Positions 49,076 through 60,666 of a stretch of DNA of 64,000 nt are shown here, piece after piece. Both the position numbers and the translations under genes were made by a program. The notes below the pieces were generated by a model. The model searched no databases. It had not been told where the DNA came from and was given only the letters and a program-made list of their open reading frames with translations. Numbering within the stretch: position 1 is the first letter of the stretch; each line of letters starts with the position of its first letter. This stretch comes from Magnolia sinica (Eukaryota > Streptophyta > Magnoliopsida > Magnoliales > Magnoliaceae), in the NCBI RefSeq assembly GCF_029962835.1, contig NC_080574.1:41346501-41410500 (forward strand). The letters run 5' to 3'.

Positions 49076-50538
49076 AATGTTTTTAATTTTAAAGTTTTTT
49101 TTTAATTATTAATTTATGGATGAGGAATTTAGAGAAGTCTTGATAATATGGTAAACTGCATTTGCATGCATGCATCTGCGTTTTGGTTTGGCAAGTATTG
49201 CTACATTTAGAGGGCATATTTGGTGATCTAGACTGTCTGTTTGGCAGGCCTCACCGTCGATGGGCTGTGGTGTGAAGAATGTGTGCATCTGTTTGGATAA
49301 GAAGTCCAATCGTTTAGATGGCTGGCATTGTTTAGAATCCATTGATTGTGCAATGATTTGTGTATTGAAAATTTGACTATGTTGTGCATTTTTTGTTGAA
49401 TGTCATATTATCTCTTTCATTAGTTGGTTTTGCTTTGATCTTTGCAATCATTCTTTACTTGTAAATGATTTATTAACAAAGCCCCCTTCTCATTTACCAC
49501 CAAAAAGGTGAGTTTTCATTTACTAGTAAATGAGGAGAGGGCAGTGGCTTTATTTTTTTGAATGAAAGCCTATGAGGTAGATTTCAATTATTTATTTATT
49601 GTTATTATTTTTAATACCAATTTCAGCCTATTCAAACATTGTAAATGATTTATTAGTAAATCATTAACCACCATCCAAATGACCCCTAAAATAGGAGAGG
49701 CATTCAATTTATGCTGACAATATGTTTACACTTGCTTGGGAAGTGGATGATGTTGTGACAAACTGTTTGCCTTTGCATTTCCCTCGATAAGGGAGTACCC
49801 CCTATATATTTTATTTCTTTTTCAAAAGCTCAAATGAAGGAAACGAGTTTGTTTTTGATGTGATGTTTTCAATGACAATTTTAGAGGAAAAATGTTTTAT
49901 TTTGTGAGATTGCAATCCAAACAGTTTCAAATACAAAGGGAAAGCATTTTCCAAGACTTAAATTTTGCAAAACAAACAAGTGCAAAGGGTTTGGCTGATG
50001 TAGTTTACCTCTTGCCTATGTTGCATGTTTGTTTTGCTTTGCTTCCTTGATTTGCACTAACTGAACAAGACCTAAATGGAAATGCATTTTTTTGCTGTTT
50101 GTTAGCACCTATCTAATAAGCAAAGATTAGGAGCCTTTGGAAAGGTTTTGCTGGTAGTAGCTTGTGCCCCAACTCTTTCCAATTTAATGCAAGAAAGGAA
50201 CTTGGGTTTTCAACAGGGCAGCATGCATGGCAGCCTCTCCTTTTCCTTTTAATGCAAGAAAGGAACTTGGTTACTATTTTTCTGTATTTTTGGTGTTTTT
50301 GTTTTTCACAGTTTAGTTTGCATGTAAGCGATATCGACTTCCTAGTTTTTATAGTGATTAAAATTTTCCCTTTTTACCAATTTATGTGCATTTTCTGCTT
50401 AAATATTTGGTTTTCATGTTTTGACAGGATCAAGTTGACCCAAGTCTATTTTTTTGGGTTTATGCATAATGGAAATCAATGAATTTAATTCCCACATTGG
50501 TTTCTACTGAAATCAGTGGGAATTTCCACACTGATTTT
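49076..50538. other. Non-coding stretch, no recognised gene
   Basis: A/T-rich sequence with intron-like composition. Only short frames. A short repeated phrase 'aatgcaagaaaggaacttgg' occurs twice (about 50187 and 50252), a 65-bp local duplication. Confidence 0.5.
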
Positions 50539-50930
50539 GAATGTCTTAAGGAAACCTTTCTCCACTACATTTAAGTGAGTTACTCGTTACCTTTACCAGA
50601 GTAAACTCTGTGGGGTTCACCGTTATTTATTTATTTTATTCACTCCATTCATCCATGCTAACATATAATTTGAGGTCTAAAGAAGAAAAAGGAAGCATAT
50701 CCAAAGCTCAAGTGGACCACACCACAGAAAATAGTGTGATTGAACCTCTACCATTTAAAATTTCTTGGAGGCCATAGAAGTTTTGGATCAAGCTGATGTT
50801 TGTGTTTTCTATTCATTTATATATTTTTGATATTATGAACAACCTTTAACTGTTTTTGGACAATCTGATCAGTCCAGACATGAAGAGTAAATAACTTCAG
50901 ATGTTAAAATCAAAATTCACTCAAATAGTG
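50539..50930. repeat. About 390-bp duplicated segment, copy 2
   Basis: Matches 44660-45050 at roughly 95% by eye. The match stops at about 50930, exactly at the start of the coding segment that follows. Confidence 0.85.
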
Positions 50931-50932
50931 AG

Positions 50933-51426
50933 GTGGCATCTAATAAGCGTCTCATTGAATATTCAAGTCCTGTCAAGGTTTCACTGCCTGCTGGAGGTGG
51001 CAATAGTGAGGAGATACCAAGGGTAATTATTAAAGATGGGAGTCCATTGAAACTCATACAGGATTATGCTTCTGATGACAGTGCTGACAATGATAAAGGC
51101 ACATGCCTAGAAGATGTCAGCCCCGTAAGGGTTTTGCCACCAGTTACACAGGATATCTCATGTGTGAATGAAGATAAGAGGAACGATATGGATTCAGATT
51201 TAGATGTAAAGAATGTTTCCACAACAGAAATAGGATTTAGCATTGCCACTGGGTTGACAGAATCTGCCCAAAATTCAGAAGCACATTATGTGCAACGATA
51301 TGGAGATGCTCATTATGCTGTGGAGGCACATGAAGCTAAGAATAGCATGGGAGTGGAATTGAGTGCTGATAAACATGATTTTTCACATGAGGAAGGAAAG
51401 AGCTTAGATGTGATTATGACTACATG
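50933..51426 (+). pseudogene. Acidic host-gene exon, unidentified
   Basis: An open frame of about 165 codons with clear protein character: LIEYSSPVKVSLPAGGG, EEIPRVIIKDGSPLKLIQDY, ASDDSADNDKG and LEDVSPVRVLPP. It is acidic, Ser/Asp-rich and probably disordered, as in nuclear regulatory proteins. I do not recognise the family with confidence. Phrases such as 'DGSPLKLIQDYASDDS' made me consider SWAP/SURP splicing proteins and TFIIS-domain proteins, but I could not decide. The exon begins at the edge of a duplicated non-coding segment and ends at a donor-like 'gtatgt' (51427), so both borders look like capture junctions or splice sites. Confidence 0.6.
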
Positions 51427-51472
51427 GTATGTTGTTTGACCTTACATATATGTTTATTTATGTTTTGAGCAG

Positions 51473-51706
51473 GTTGCAAGATGCACAGAAATAATAAACC
51501 AGAATTCTGAGGAAGCAAAGTATGTAATAAATGTTAAGCAAATTGCCAAGGTATATTTTCTACGTAATGTTTTGTTATTTCAGGTTGGTATAACTTAAGA
51601 ATCTTGGCACATTTTGATGGACCTAATTCTTTCTGTACCTGCAGTTTGTTGTTGGTTTGGGCGATAAAGTTTCACCAACAGATATTGAAGAAGGCATGCG
51701 TGTCAG
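51473..51706 (+). pseudogene. 26S proteasome regulatory ATPase RPT1 (subunit 7), two-exon fragment
   Basis: Exon one (51473-51550, acceptor gcag, donor gtat) encodes [20 protein letters not shown] then VKQIAK. Exon two (51645-51706, acceptor gcag, donor gtaag) encodes FVVGLGDKVSPTDIEEGMRV. Together they match the OB-fold region before the AAA+ module of RPT1, the ATPase of the 19S proteasome base that unfolds substrates. The Walker A and B motifs lie further downstream in the real gene and are absent here. The 46-bp gap between the preceding exon's donor (51427) and this acceptor is too short for a normal plant intron. It looks like a fusion of two intron halves from different genes. Confidence 0.92.
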
Positions 51707-52659
51707 GTAAGTTCAATTTTCCACTCTATCTATGGTTTCCATTATTTATTTCTTTGACTTTCTTTCCTCTCTTTTTTTTTTTTTTTTGGGAAATGGCTTT
51801 CCAATAATTTGTTCATCTTGGATTTAATTAGGATGTTTCATCCATGATAAGACATGCAATTGTAATTGACATGACTATTACTCTTTTACCCTGGCTTTGG
51901 GACCAGCCATGGTAGAGGTACACATTGACATCACTCACAGCGCAAGCCACCACTTCTTTTGAAAGATAGCAAGAAACTTTCATTGAAAGGTGCTGAGGTG
52001 GTGCCAAAAAACATACACAAGCCAAACAAGGCAAGAAGCACAAACCACCACTTGTAATTGCAAAAGCAGAATCCTGGTGTGGAAACATAGAACTGCACCA
52101 AAAATGGAAAATGGAAGTGAAAAATCAAGGTAAATGCTTCTCATAAGGTCTGCTTTATTTAGAGTAGAATTAGATAGATCAAAAACTGATTACCAAAATC
52201 AACTCATCATTACAAAAATAAAAAATAAAAAATCCTTTACATATTAGTTTTGAAGGAAGATCTAGAATGCACTCAGCTAATGCTTTTGAAGTAGAAATTA
52301 CATTATTCAAGAAGTGAGTAATGAGTATTTTAATTCGCATATAAGAATGCTTTTGCATAAGCATTTTTCCAATTCCAGGATAAGCACCTGATGACCCAGT
52401 GCCATAAGGGTGGTATAACATTCAAATTCACAAGTTACCAAGGATATTTGTGCATGTGTTGTTGTTTTTAGATACATGCATACCAAGACATGTATTCTAT
52501 GTTATTATGTAAAACATCAATGATCAATAATATTTGTTGTGTCCCCACATGATATTCAGTGATTGAACTAGTATTGATCCAAAGTAAAACTGATAACTCT
52601 AACTAATGTATTAACATTCATCACTAGGGACATGCTGTAGTCACAAAAATCACAAAGGT

Positions 52660-52728
52660 AAACCTATAACCTAAACCTATAACCTACAACATTAACCTAA
52701 ACCTAAACCTATAACCTAAACCTAAACC
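52660..52728. repeat. Short telomere-like patch (aacctaaacc / aacctataacc)
   Basis: About 69 bp of the same hexamer-based sequence as the main array, 0.7 kb upstream of it. Confidence 0.85.
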
Positions 52729-53060
52729 ATTATTAAATATATTTTGTTCCTTTCTTTTCCTTGGACTCCACATTTCCAAACATGACCTAAAAAGTGCAGA
52801 TAGTTATGACGGTTAATTCCCATTTGCTGAAAGCTCTATAAATTTATTTTATCCTTTTTTTTTGAAAGGTAAATTCATTTTTTCTTATCCCTTATATTGT
52901 TTCCCAGTTATATTTGTGTTGGTTTTAAAGTACAGCTAGCGATAGAAATTATTGGTCGATTGTGGCTTGTAGACAAAGGGATGAGTAACCAACAATACGA
53001 ATATGGGAGGCCTTTCCTAAGTATCCAGATGCTTTTAGATATAATTATGTTGTTTTTAAA

Positions 53061-53420
53061 TGTATTAACTCGAAATTGATGGAGCAAACCCGGATGTGCG
53101 TCGGACCTATCCGGATGTTGAGTGGGGGTCCCTGGAAGGTGAGAACCGCTGTTATGACTATGATGAAGCTGTCCATTTCCTATGGACAATATTGGAGTGG
53201 CCTGGCCATTTGGACAAGCCATGTTTATGTATTTACTCGAAATTGATGGAGCAGACCCGGATGTGCGTCGAAGTTATCCGGATGTTGAGCGAGGGTCCCT
53301 GGAAGTTGGGAACCGCTGTTATGACTATGATGAAGCTGTCCATTTCCTATGGACATCATTGGAAGGGCCTGGCCAATTGGAGCAGGCCGTGTTTATATCT
53401 GTGTTTGCAGGGACCACACC
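53061..53420 (+). repeat. 167-bp tandem duplication with coding character
   Basis: Copy 1 (53061-53227) and copy 2 (53228-about 53394) are about 90% identical. In one frame each reads LEIDGADPDVRR, then SYPDVE.GSLE, then NRCYDYDEAVHFLW. The best copy continues to AVFISVFAG. This looks like an exon of an unidentified host protein duplicated once. The two copies are not in the same frame, because the unit length is not a multiple of three. It directly precedes the telomere-like array. Confidence 0.7.
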
Positions 53421-56400
53421 CTTAACCTATAACCTAAACCTATTCTCAAATCCCAAAACTTATAACTACAACCTAAACCTATAACCTAAACCTAAACTAA
53501 ATTCCCTAAACTTTAACCTACAACCTAACCTAAACCTATACTTATAACCTAAACCTATTCTCAAATCCCAAAACCTATAACCTAAACCTTAACTTAAACC
53601 TATAACCTATAACCTATAACCTGAACCTATTACCTAAATTCAATTCCCTAAATCTTAACCTATAAGCTAACCTAAACCTATACTTATAACCCAAACCTAT
53701 TCTCAAATCTCAAAACCTATAACTATAACCTAAACCTTAACCAAAAACCTATAACCTAACCTAAACTTAAACCTAAACCTATAACCTTAACCTTAACATA
53801 TAACCTTAACCAAAACCTAAACCTAAACCTAAACCTATAACCAAAACCTATTCTCAAATCCCTAAACCTAAACCTAAACCTAAACCAATAACCTAAACCT
53901 ATTCTCAAATCCCTAAACCTTTAACCTGTAACCTAAACCTATAACCTATAACCTAAAACTAAACCTATAACCTAAACCTAAAACCTAAACCTAAACCTAC
54001 ACTTATAACCTATAACCTAAAGCTAAAACTTAAACCTATAACCTAAAACCCAAACGTAAACCCGATCTCGAACCCGAACCCAATTTCCTAAACCTAAACC
54101 TTAATGTATTCTCAAATCCCTAAACCTAAACCTACACCTAATCCTAATCTTAACTCCCTAACCTAAACCTAAACCTAAACTTGAAAACCCAAACCTAAAC
54201 CCGATCTCGAACCCGAACCCGAACCCGATTTCCTAAACCTAAACCTAAACTTGAAAACCCATACCTAAACCCGATCCCGAACCCGAACCTGATTTCCTAA
54301 ACCTAAACCTTAACCTATTCTCAATTCCCTAAACCTAAACCTAAACCTATAACCTATAACCTAAACTTAAACCTAAAACCTAAATGTATTCTCAAATCCC
54401 TAAACCTAAACCTACACCTAATCCTAATCTCAACTCCCTAACCTAAACCCAAACCTAAACTTGATCCCGAACTCGAACCCGATTTCCTAAACCTAAACCT
54501 TAACCTATTCTCAATTCCCTAAACCTATAGCTTATAACCTAAATTGAAACCTAAACCTATACCTTAACCTTAACCTAAACCTAAACCTAAACCTAAAACC
54601 TATAACATAAACCTAAACCTAAAACCTAAATGTATTCTCAAATTCCTAAACTTAAATCTACATCTAATCCTACTCTCAACTCCCTAACCTAAACTTAAAC
54701 GTAAACTTGAAAACCCAAACCTAAACCAGATCCCGAACCTGAACCCGATTTCCTAAACCTAAACATTAACCTATTCTCAATTCCCTAAACCTATAGCTTA
54801 TAACCTAAACTGAAACCTAAACCTAAACCTAAACCTAAACCTAAACCTATAACCTATAACCTAAACCTAAACTTAAAAACTAATGTATTCTCAAATCCCT
54901 AAACCTAAACCTACACCTAATCCGAATCTCAACACCCTAACCTAAACCTAAACTTAAACCTAAACCTAAACTTGAAAACCAAAACCTAAACCCGATCCCG
55001 AACTCGAACCCGATTTCCTAAACCTAAACCTTAACCTATTCTCAATTCCCTAAACCTATTGCTTATAACCTAAACCGAAACCTAAACCTATACCTTAACC
55101 TAAACCTAAACCTAAAACCTAAATGTATTCTCAAATCCCTAAACCTAAACCTACACCTAATCCTAATCTCAACTCCCTAACCTAAACCTAAACCTAAACT
55201 TGAAAACCAAAACCTAAACCCGATCCCGATTTCCTAAACCTAAACCTTAACCTATTCTCAATTCTCTAAACCTATAACTTATAACCTAAACCTAAACCTA
55301 AACCTAAACCTGTAACATATAACCTAAACCTAAACCTAAAACCTAATGTATTCCCAAATCCCTAAACCTAAACCTACACCTAATCCTAATCTCAACTCCC
55401 TAACCTAAACCTAAACCTAAACTTGAAAACCAAAACCTAAACCCGATCCCGAACCCGAACCCGATTTCCTAAACCTAAACCTTAACCTATTCTCAATTCC
55501 CTAAACCTAAACCTAAACCTATAACCTATAACCTGAACCTAAACCTAAAACCTAAATGTATTCTCAAATCCCTAAACCTAAACCTACACCTAATCCTAAT
55601 CTCAACTCCCTAACCTAAACCTAAACCTAAACTTGAAAACCCAAACCTAAACCCGATCCCGAACCCAAACCCGATTTCCTAAACCTAAACATTAACCTAT
55701 TCTCAATTCCCTAAACCTATAGCTTATAACCTCAACCTCAACCTAAACCTAAACCTAAACCTAAACCTATAACCTATAACCTAAACCTAAACCTAAAAGC
55801 TAATGTATTCTCAAATCCCTAAACCTAAACCAACACGTAATCCTAATCTCAACTCCCTAACCTAAACCTAAACCTAAACTTGAAAACCAAAACCTAAACC
55901 CGATCCAGAATCCGAACCCGATTTCCTAAACCTAAACCTAAACCTTAACCTATTCTCAATTTCCTAAACCTATAACTTATAACCTAAACCTAAACCTAAA
56001 CCTATATCCTATAACCTAAACCTAAACTTAAAACCTAAATGTATTCTCAAATCCCTAAACCTAAACCTACACCTAATCCTAATCTCAACTCCCTAACCGA
56101 AACCTAAACCTAAACTTGAAAACCAAAACTTAAACCCGATCCCGAACCCGAACCCGATTTCATAAACCTAAACATTAACCTATTCTCAATTCCCTAAACC
56201 TATATCTTATAACCTAAACAGAAACCTAAACTTAAACTTAAACCTAAACCTATAACCTAAAACCTAAACCTAAACCTAAAACCTAATGTATTCTCAAATC
56301 CCTAAACCTAAACCTACACCTAATCCTAATCTCAACTCCCTAACCTAAACCTAAACCTAAACTTGAAAACCAAAACCTAAACCCGATTCCGAACCCGAAC

Positions 56401-58058
56401 CCGATTTCCTAAACCTAAACCTTAACCTATTCTCAATTCCCTAAACCTATAACTTATAACCTAAACCTAAACCTAAACCTAAACCTATATCCTATAACCT
56501 AAACCTAAACCTAAAACCTAAATGTATTCTCAAATCCCTAAACCTAAACCTACACCTAATCCTAATCTCAACTCCCTAACCTAAACCTAAACCTAAACTT
56601 GAAAACCAAAACCTAAACCCGATCCCGAACCCGAACCCGATTTCCTAAACCTAAACCTTAACCTATTCTCAATTCCCTAAACCTATATCTTATAACCTAA
56701 ACCAAAACCTAAACCTAAACCTAAAACCTAATGTATTCTCAAATCCCTAAACCTAAACCTACACCTAATCCTAATCTTAACTCCCTAACCTAAACCTAAA
56801 TCTAAACTTGAAAACCAAAACCTAAACCCGATCCCGAACCCGAACCCGAACCCAATTTCCTAAACCTAAACCTTAACCTATTCTCAGTTCCCTAAACCTG
56901 TTACTTATAACCTAAACCGAAACCTAAACCTATACCTTAATCTAAACCTATAACCTATAACCTAAACATTAACCTAAAACCTAAATGTATTCTCAAATCC
57001 CTAAACCTAAACCTATACCTAATCCTAATCTCAACTCCTTAACCTAAACCTAAACCTAAACTTGAAAATTCAAACCTAAACCCGATCCCGAACCCGAACC
57101 CGATTTCTTAAACGTAAACCTTAATGTATTCTCAACTCCCTAAACCTAAACCTACACCTAATCCTAATCTCAACTCCCTAACCTAAACCTAAACGTAAAC
57201 TTGAAAACCCAAACCTAGACCCGATCCTAAACCCGAACCTGATTTCCTAAACCTAAACCTTAACCTATTCTCAATTCCCTAACCTAAACCTATAACCTAT
57301 AACCTAAACATAAACCTAAAACCTAAATGTATTCTCAAATCCCTAAACCTAAACCTACACCTAATCCTAATCTCAACTCCCTAACCTAAACCTAAACCTA
57401 AACTTGAAAACCCAAACCTAAACCCGATCCCGAACCCGAACTCGATTTCCTAAACCTAAACCTTAACCTATTCTCAATTCCCTAAACCTTAACCTATAAC
57501 CTAACCTAAACCTAAACCTAAACCTATTACCTGCACTTATAACCTAAACCTAAGCTTAAAACCTAAACCTAAACCTAAAATCGAAATGTATTCTCAAATC
57601 CTTAAACCTAAACCTACACCTAATCCTAATCTCAACTCCCTAACCTAAACTTAAACCTAAACTTGAAAACCCAAACCTAAACCCGATCCCGAACCCGGAC
57701 CCGATTTCCTAAACCTAAACCTTAACCTAAACCTATAACCTAAACCTAAACCTTAACCTAAACCTAAACCAAAACCTATAACCTAAACCTTAACCTATAA
57801 CCTAAACCTTAACCTAAACTTATAACCTATAACCTAATCCTTAACCTAAACTTATAACCTATAACCTAAAACCTAATCCTAAACCTAAACCTAAACTATA
57901 ACCTATAACCTAAAACCTAAACCTAAACCTAAAACCTAAATATATTTTCAAATCCTTAAACCTAGACCTACACCTAATCCTAATCTCAACTCCCTAACCT
58001 AAACCTAAACCTAAATTTGAAAACTCAAACCTAAACCCGATCCTGAACCCAAACCCAA
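53421..58058. repeat. Telomere-like (CCTAAA-based) array with higher-order units
   Basis: About 4.6 kb built mainly of cctaaa and cctata hexamers, with ccctaaa, 'aacccgaacccgatcccg' and 'ctcaactccctaacc' variants. From 54105 it is organised in higher-order units. The anchor 'tgtattctcaaatcccta' recurs at about 54105, 54385, 54631, 54894, 55134, 55347, 55557, 55804, 56040, 56287, 56523, 56732, 56986, 57125, 57328 and 57587, with a decayed one at 57941. Spacing is mostly 203-263 bp. The C-rich strand is on + throughout. Confidence 0.93.
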
Positions 58059-58070
58059 TTGTTGTAATAT

Positions 58071-58272
58071 TGTAGCCCAATCACATGGCAAGAAACAAGA
58101 ATGTATCCCTTTTAACACATGCCCCTTTTTACAAAGCTTTAATTTTTGTTGTTGTTTCTATTAACTTGAATTGTAGCCCAATCACATGGCAACAAACAAG
58201 AATGTATCCCTTTTAACACATGCCCCTTTTTACAGAGTTTTAATTTTTGTTGTTGTTTCTATTAACTTGAAT
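58071..58272. repeat. 101-bp tandem duplication
   Basis: 58071-58171 and 58172-58272 are almost identical ('tgtagcccaatcacatggca' to 'gtttctattaacttgaat'). It lies right after the telomere-like array. Confidence 0.92.
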
Positions 58273-58489
58273 TGAAACACTTTTTTGCATTATTTGCTCG
58301 CAATAGTTTTATTTTAATGATCAGTTTTATTTTATAAAAGTGCCCACTTTTTTGGAAGAAGTTTATGCAATTCTTCATGATTCTGAATTATAATGTTTTG
58401 TTGGTTTAATATTTTTTTTTTTAGATGAAAGACACAAAAAGAAAATTGTTGCTAATTTTTTTTCCTTTTTTTATTGATGATGTTAAACT

Positions 58490-58640
58490 TACATGTATTT
58501 ATGCGTGGATGAATGTAATGTGGATAAGATTGTTTGTGTTTGGATGGATGTAGTTTATATTTGGATGGATGAGTTTATGTTTGGATGAATGTTGTTTATG
58601 TTGGACTTACGTAGTTTGGGTTTAGATGGATATGAATGTG
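58490..58640. repeat. Degenerate minisatellite 'tttggatggatgtagtttat'
   Basis: About five imperfect units of 22-26 bp. Confidence 0.7.
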
Positions 58641-58734
58641 AATATGATGAAATATATTATATAACAGGTGTATATCAGGAAGAACACGATGAAATATATT
58701 GTAACATGTGTATGTTGGTCCTTGTGCTTTGAAG

Positions 58735-59195
58735 GCTCATAAGGGACGGTCTATGACAGTCCTTTTTAAGGACGGTCTGTGGCTGTCCTTTGAAGGCTCA
58801 TAAGAGACGGTCCATGACAGTCCTTTTTAAGGACGGTCCATAGCCATCCTTTGAAGGGCCATAAGAGACGGTCCATGACAGTCCTTTTTAAGGACGGTTC
58901 ATGGCCGTCCTTTGAAGGCTCATCGAGACGGTCTATGACAGTCCTTTTTAAGGACGGTCCATGACCGTCCTTTTAAAGGACGGTCGATGGCTGTCCTTTG
59001 AAGGCTCATAAGAGACGGTCCACGACCATCCTTTTAGAGGACGGTCCACGACCATCCTTTTTTCATCAATAAGAATGACGGTTTTCGATCATCCTTTAAG
59101 TAATACAACACGTCAAAATTTGACGGCCCATGGGACGGTCCATGACTGTCCTTTTTGGTCATTTGAGTCGGTTTTGGACCGTCCTTTTTTCATAG
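58735..59195. repeat. CACTA subterminal repeats, right ('gacggtcc')
   Basis: Units of about 60 bp ('aagagacggtccatgacagt' and 'cctttttaaggacggtcc') repeat about 5-6 times, then degenerate copies lead to the terminus at 59208. They share the 'gacggtc' core with the left end. Confidence 0.85.
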
Positions 59196-59208
59196 TTTTG
59201 GCGTAGTG

Positions 59209-59211
59209 CAC
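59209..59211. repeat. Target-site duplication CAC, right copy
   Basis: Partner of 29214-29216. Confidence 0.75.
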
Positions 59212-59730
59212 CCTCTAATGCGGCTGTCCACCTTATCGATCAACTGCTAGAATCAGCTATTTTCCTTCTACTTGCTACAATCGGAACACCCAGGTATAAC
59301 AGTTTTGAAGGAGCTATGGCCATTGCAAGCACTCACTGGATGGAGGAGGCCCTGGAAGCAGGAAGACGACTTGAGCAAAGGTTACTACGCTTTTAAGAAG
59401 ACTAACTTTCTGACCTAATGCTCTTTGAAAGGAGTCAAGGAAGAGCTTCACCACCCTTATAGACTTAAGACCCCCGTTGAGGAACAACAAAGTATCGTCT
59501 ACATATAGGAGATGGGAAACCCGAGGACAGCCCCTACATAGCTGAAAGGGGGTACATCTACCCATGTCCATCAGATTTTTGAATCCCCTACTTAGCACTT
59601 TCGCAGCTAAGATGAACAGGCTGGGAGATAACATGTTGCCTTGATGGAGACCTCTGGTTGATTTGAAAAAAACCCTAGACTCGCCATTAACCAGCACCGA
59701 GAACCCGCAATTACTCCAGCAACGTTCCAC
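59212..59730 (-). pseudogene. LINE reverse transcriptase, palm region
   Basis: On the minus strand the longest piece (59730-59314) reads WSNCGFSVLVNGESRVFF, GLHQGNMLSPSLFILAAKVL and then SHLLYVDDTLLFLNG, containing the catalytic YVDD. A frameshift follows. Near 59300-59215 YLGVPI and LIDKVDSRIRG lead up to the CACTA insertion point. The continuing residues (WRSRC) are found at 29216. The protein would copy LINE RNA at a nicked target. Confidence 0.9.
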
Positions 59731-60666
59731 TAGCTTTACCTAAGGGCTCGAGAAACTAAAACGCTCTAGAATTTTCTTTAGGAAGGCCCATTCAACTCTA
59801 TCGTAAGCCTTCTCCATGTCCAGCTTCACCACTATATTACTGCCGCGGACTTTTCTATTTAAGTCCCTTAACACTTCCTGGGAGAGCGTAATATTTTCTG
59901 CTATCGATCGTCCTTGGATGAAAGGTCCTTATCCGGGAGAAATCAGCTTTGGGAGCACCTTACTCAGCCTAGCTGAAATAATTTTGGCAAATATTTTATA
60001 TATGCAGTTACAAAGACTAATAGGGTAGTAATCTGAAATTTTTTTGGGGCAACTCCTTTGGGGACAAGATAGATCAGCGAAGCTGTGATGCTCTTGGCAT
60101 TGGGCCCCCTCTGAACAAGGATGAGACTGCCTTCAGGAGATTAAGGCCTATAATGTCCTAGCAGCCTGTGAAGAATGCACTTGAAAAGCCGTTAGGGCCT
60201 GATGCGCCATCCTTTGGAAGGGCCGTGATTGCTTGCTTAACTTCCGGGAGGAACGGAATGGCCATCAGGAGAGAATTGTCATATGCTAATACAATATTAG
60301 GGATGACAGAGAGGAGGTCCTCCTGTGGGTCCATCGCACCTACAGAAAAATCTCACGGCTAGTTGCCCCTTTAATATCTTCTTGCGTATTAACAATCCTC
60401 CCTAAGTCAAGCTCAATGGATCTGATCACCAATCTCCTATTTTTCTCTGATACCGAGGCATGAAAAAACTTTGTGTTGTCACCTTCCTCCAGCTAATTAT
60501 TTCTAGCCTTTTGTTTCTAAAAAATTTCTTCCATGAGCTCCAAGCGACGGAGATTGGCCCTGGCCTTGCAAAGTTCAAGTTGGTCCTTCCTCCCAACCCC
60601 AGAAGAGTTATCTATCTGAAGCAGCTTCTCTTCTATATCTTGGAGAGCACGTTCCGCTTCCATAAT

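Larger units (their letters stand above)
29217..59208. mobile_element. Giant CACTA-type insertion, 29,992 bp (element 3)
   Basis: It starts CACTATGTGAAAAATGG and ends ...ttttggcgtagtg (reverse complement CACTACGCCAAAA). It is flanked by CAC on both sides. Both ends carry dense 'gagacggtc'/'gacggtcc' subterminal repeats (29260-30020 and 58740-59190), as in En/Spm-CACTA transposons. Excising it in silico with one CAC rejoins the minus-strand LINE frame: LIDKVDSRIRG runs directly into WRSRC. No CACTA transposase motif was recognised inside, so it is non-autonomous or decayed. 13,042 bp of its length is a later Gypsy insertion with its duplication. Pieces of host genes and a telomere-like array make up much of the rest. 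Confidence 0.85.

Noticed and set aside
53421..58058. Reading the array as a real chromosome end.
   Set aside because: It is followed by non-telomeric sequence, the CACTA right terminus and the rest of the LINE, and its units are degenerate and not CCCTAAA-pure.
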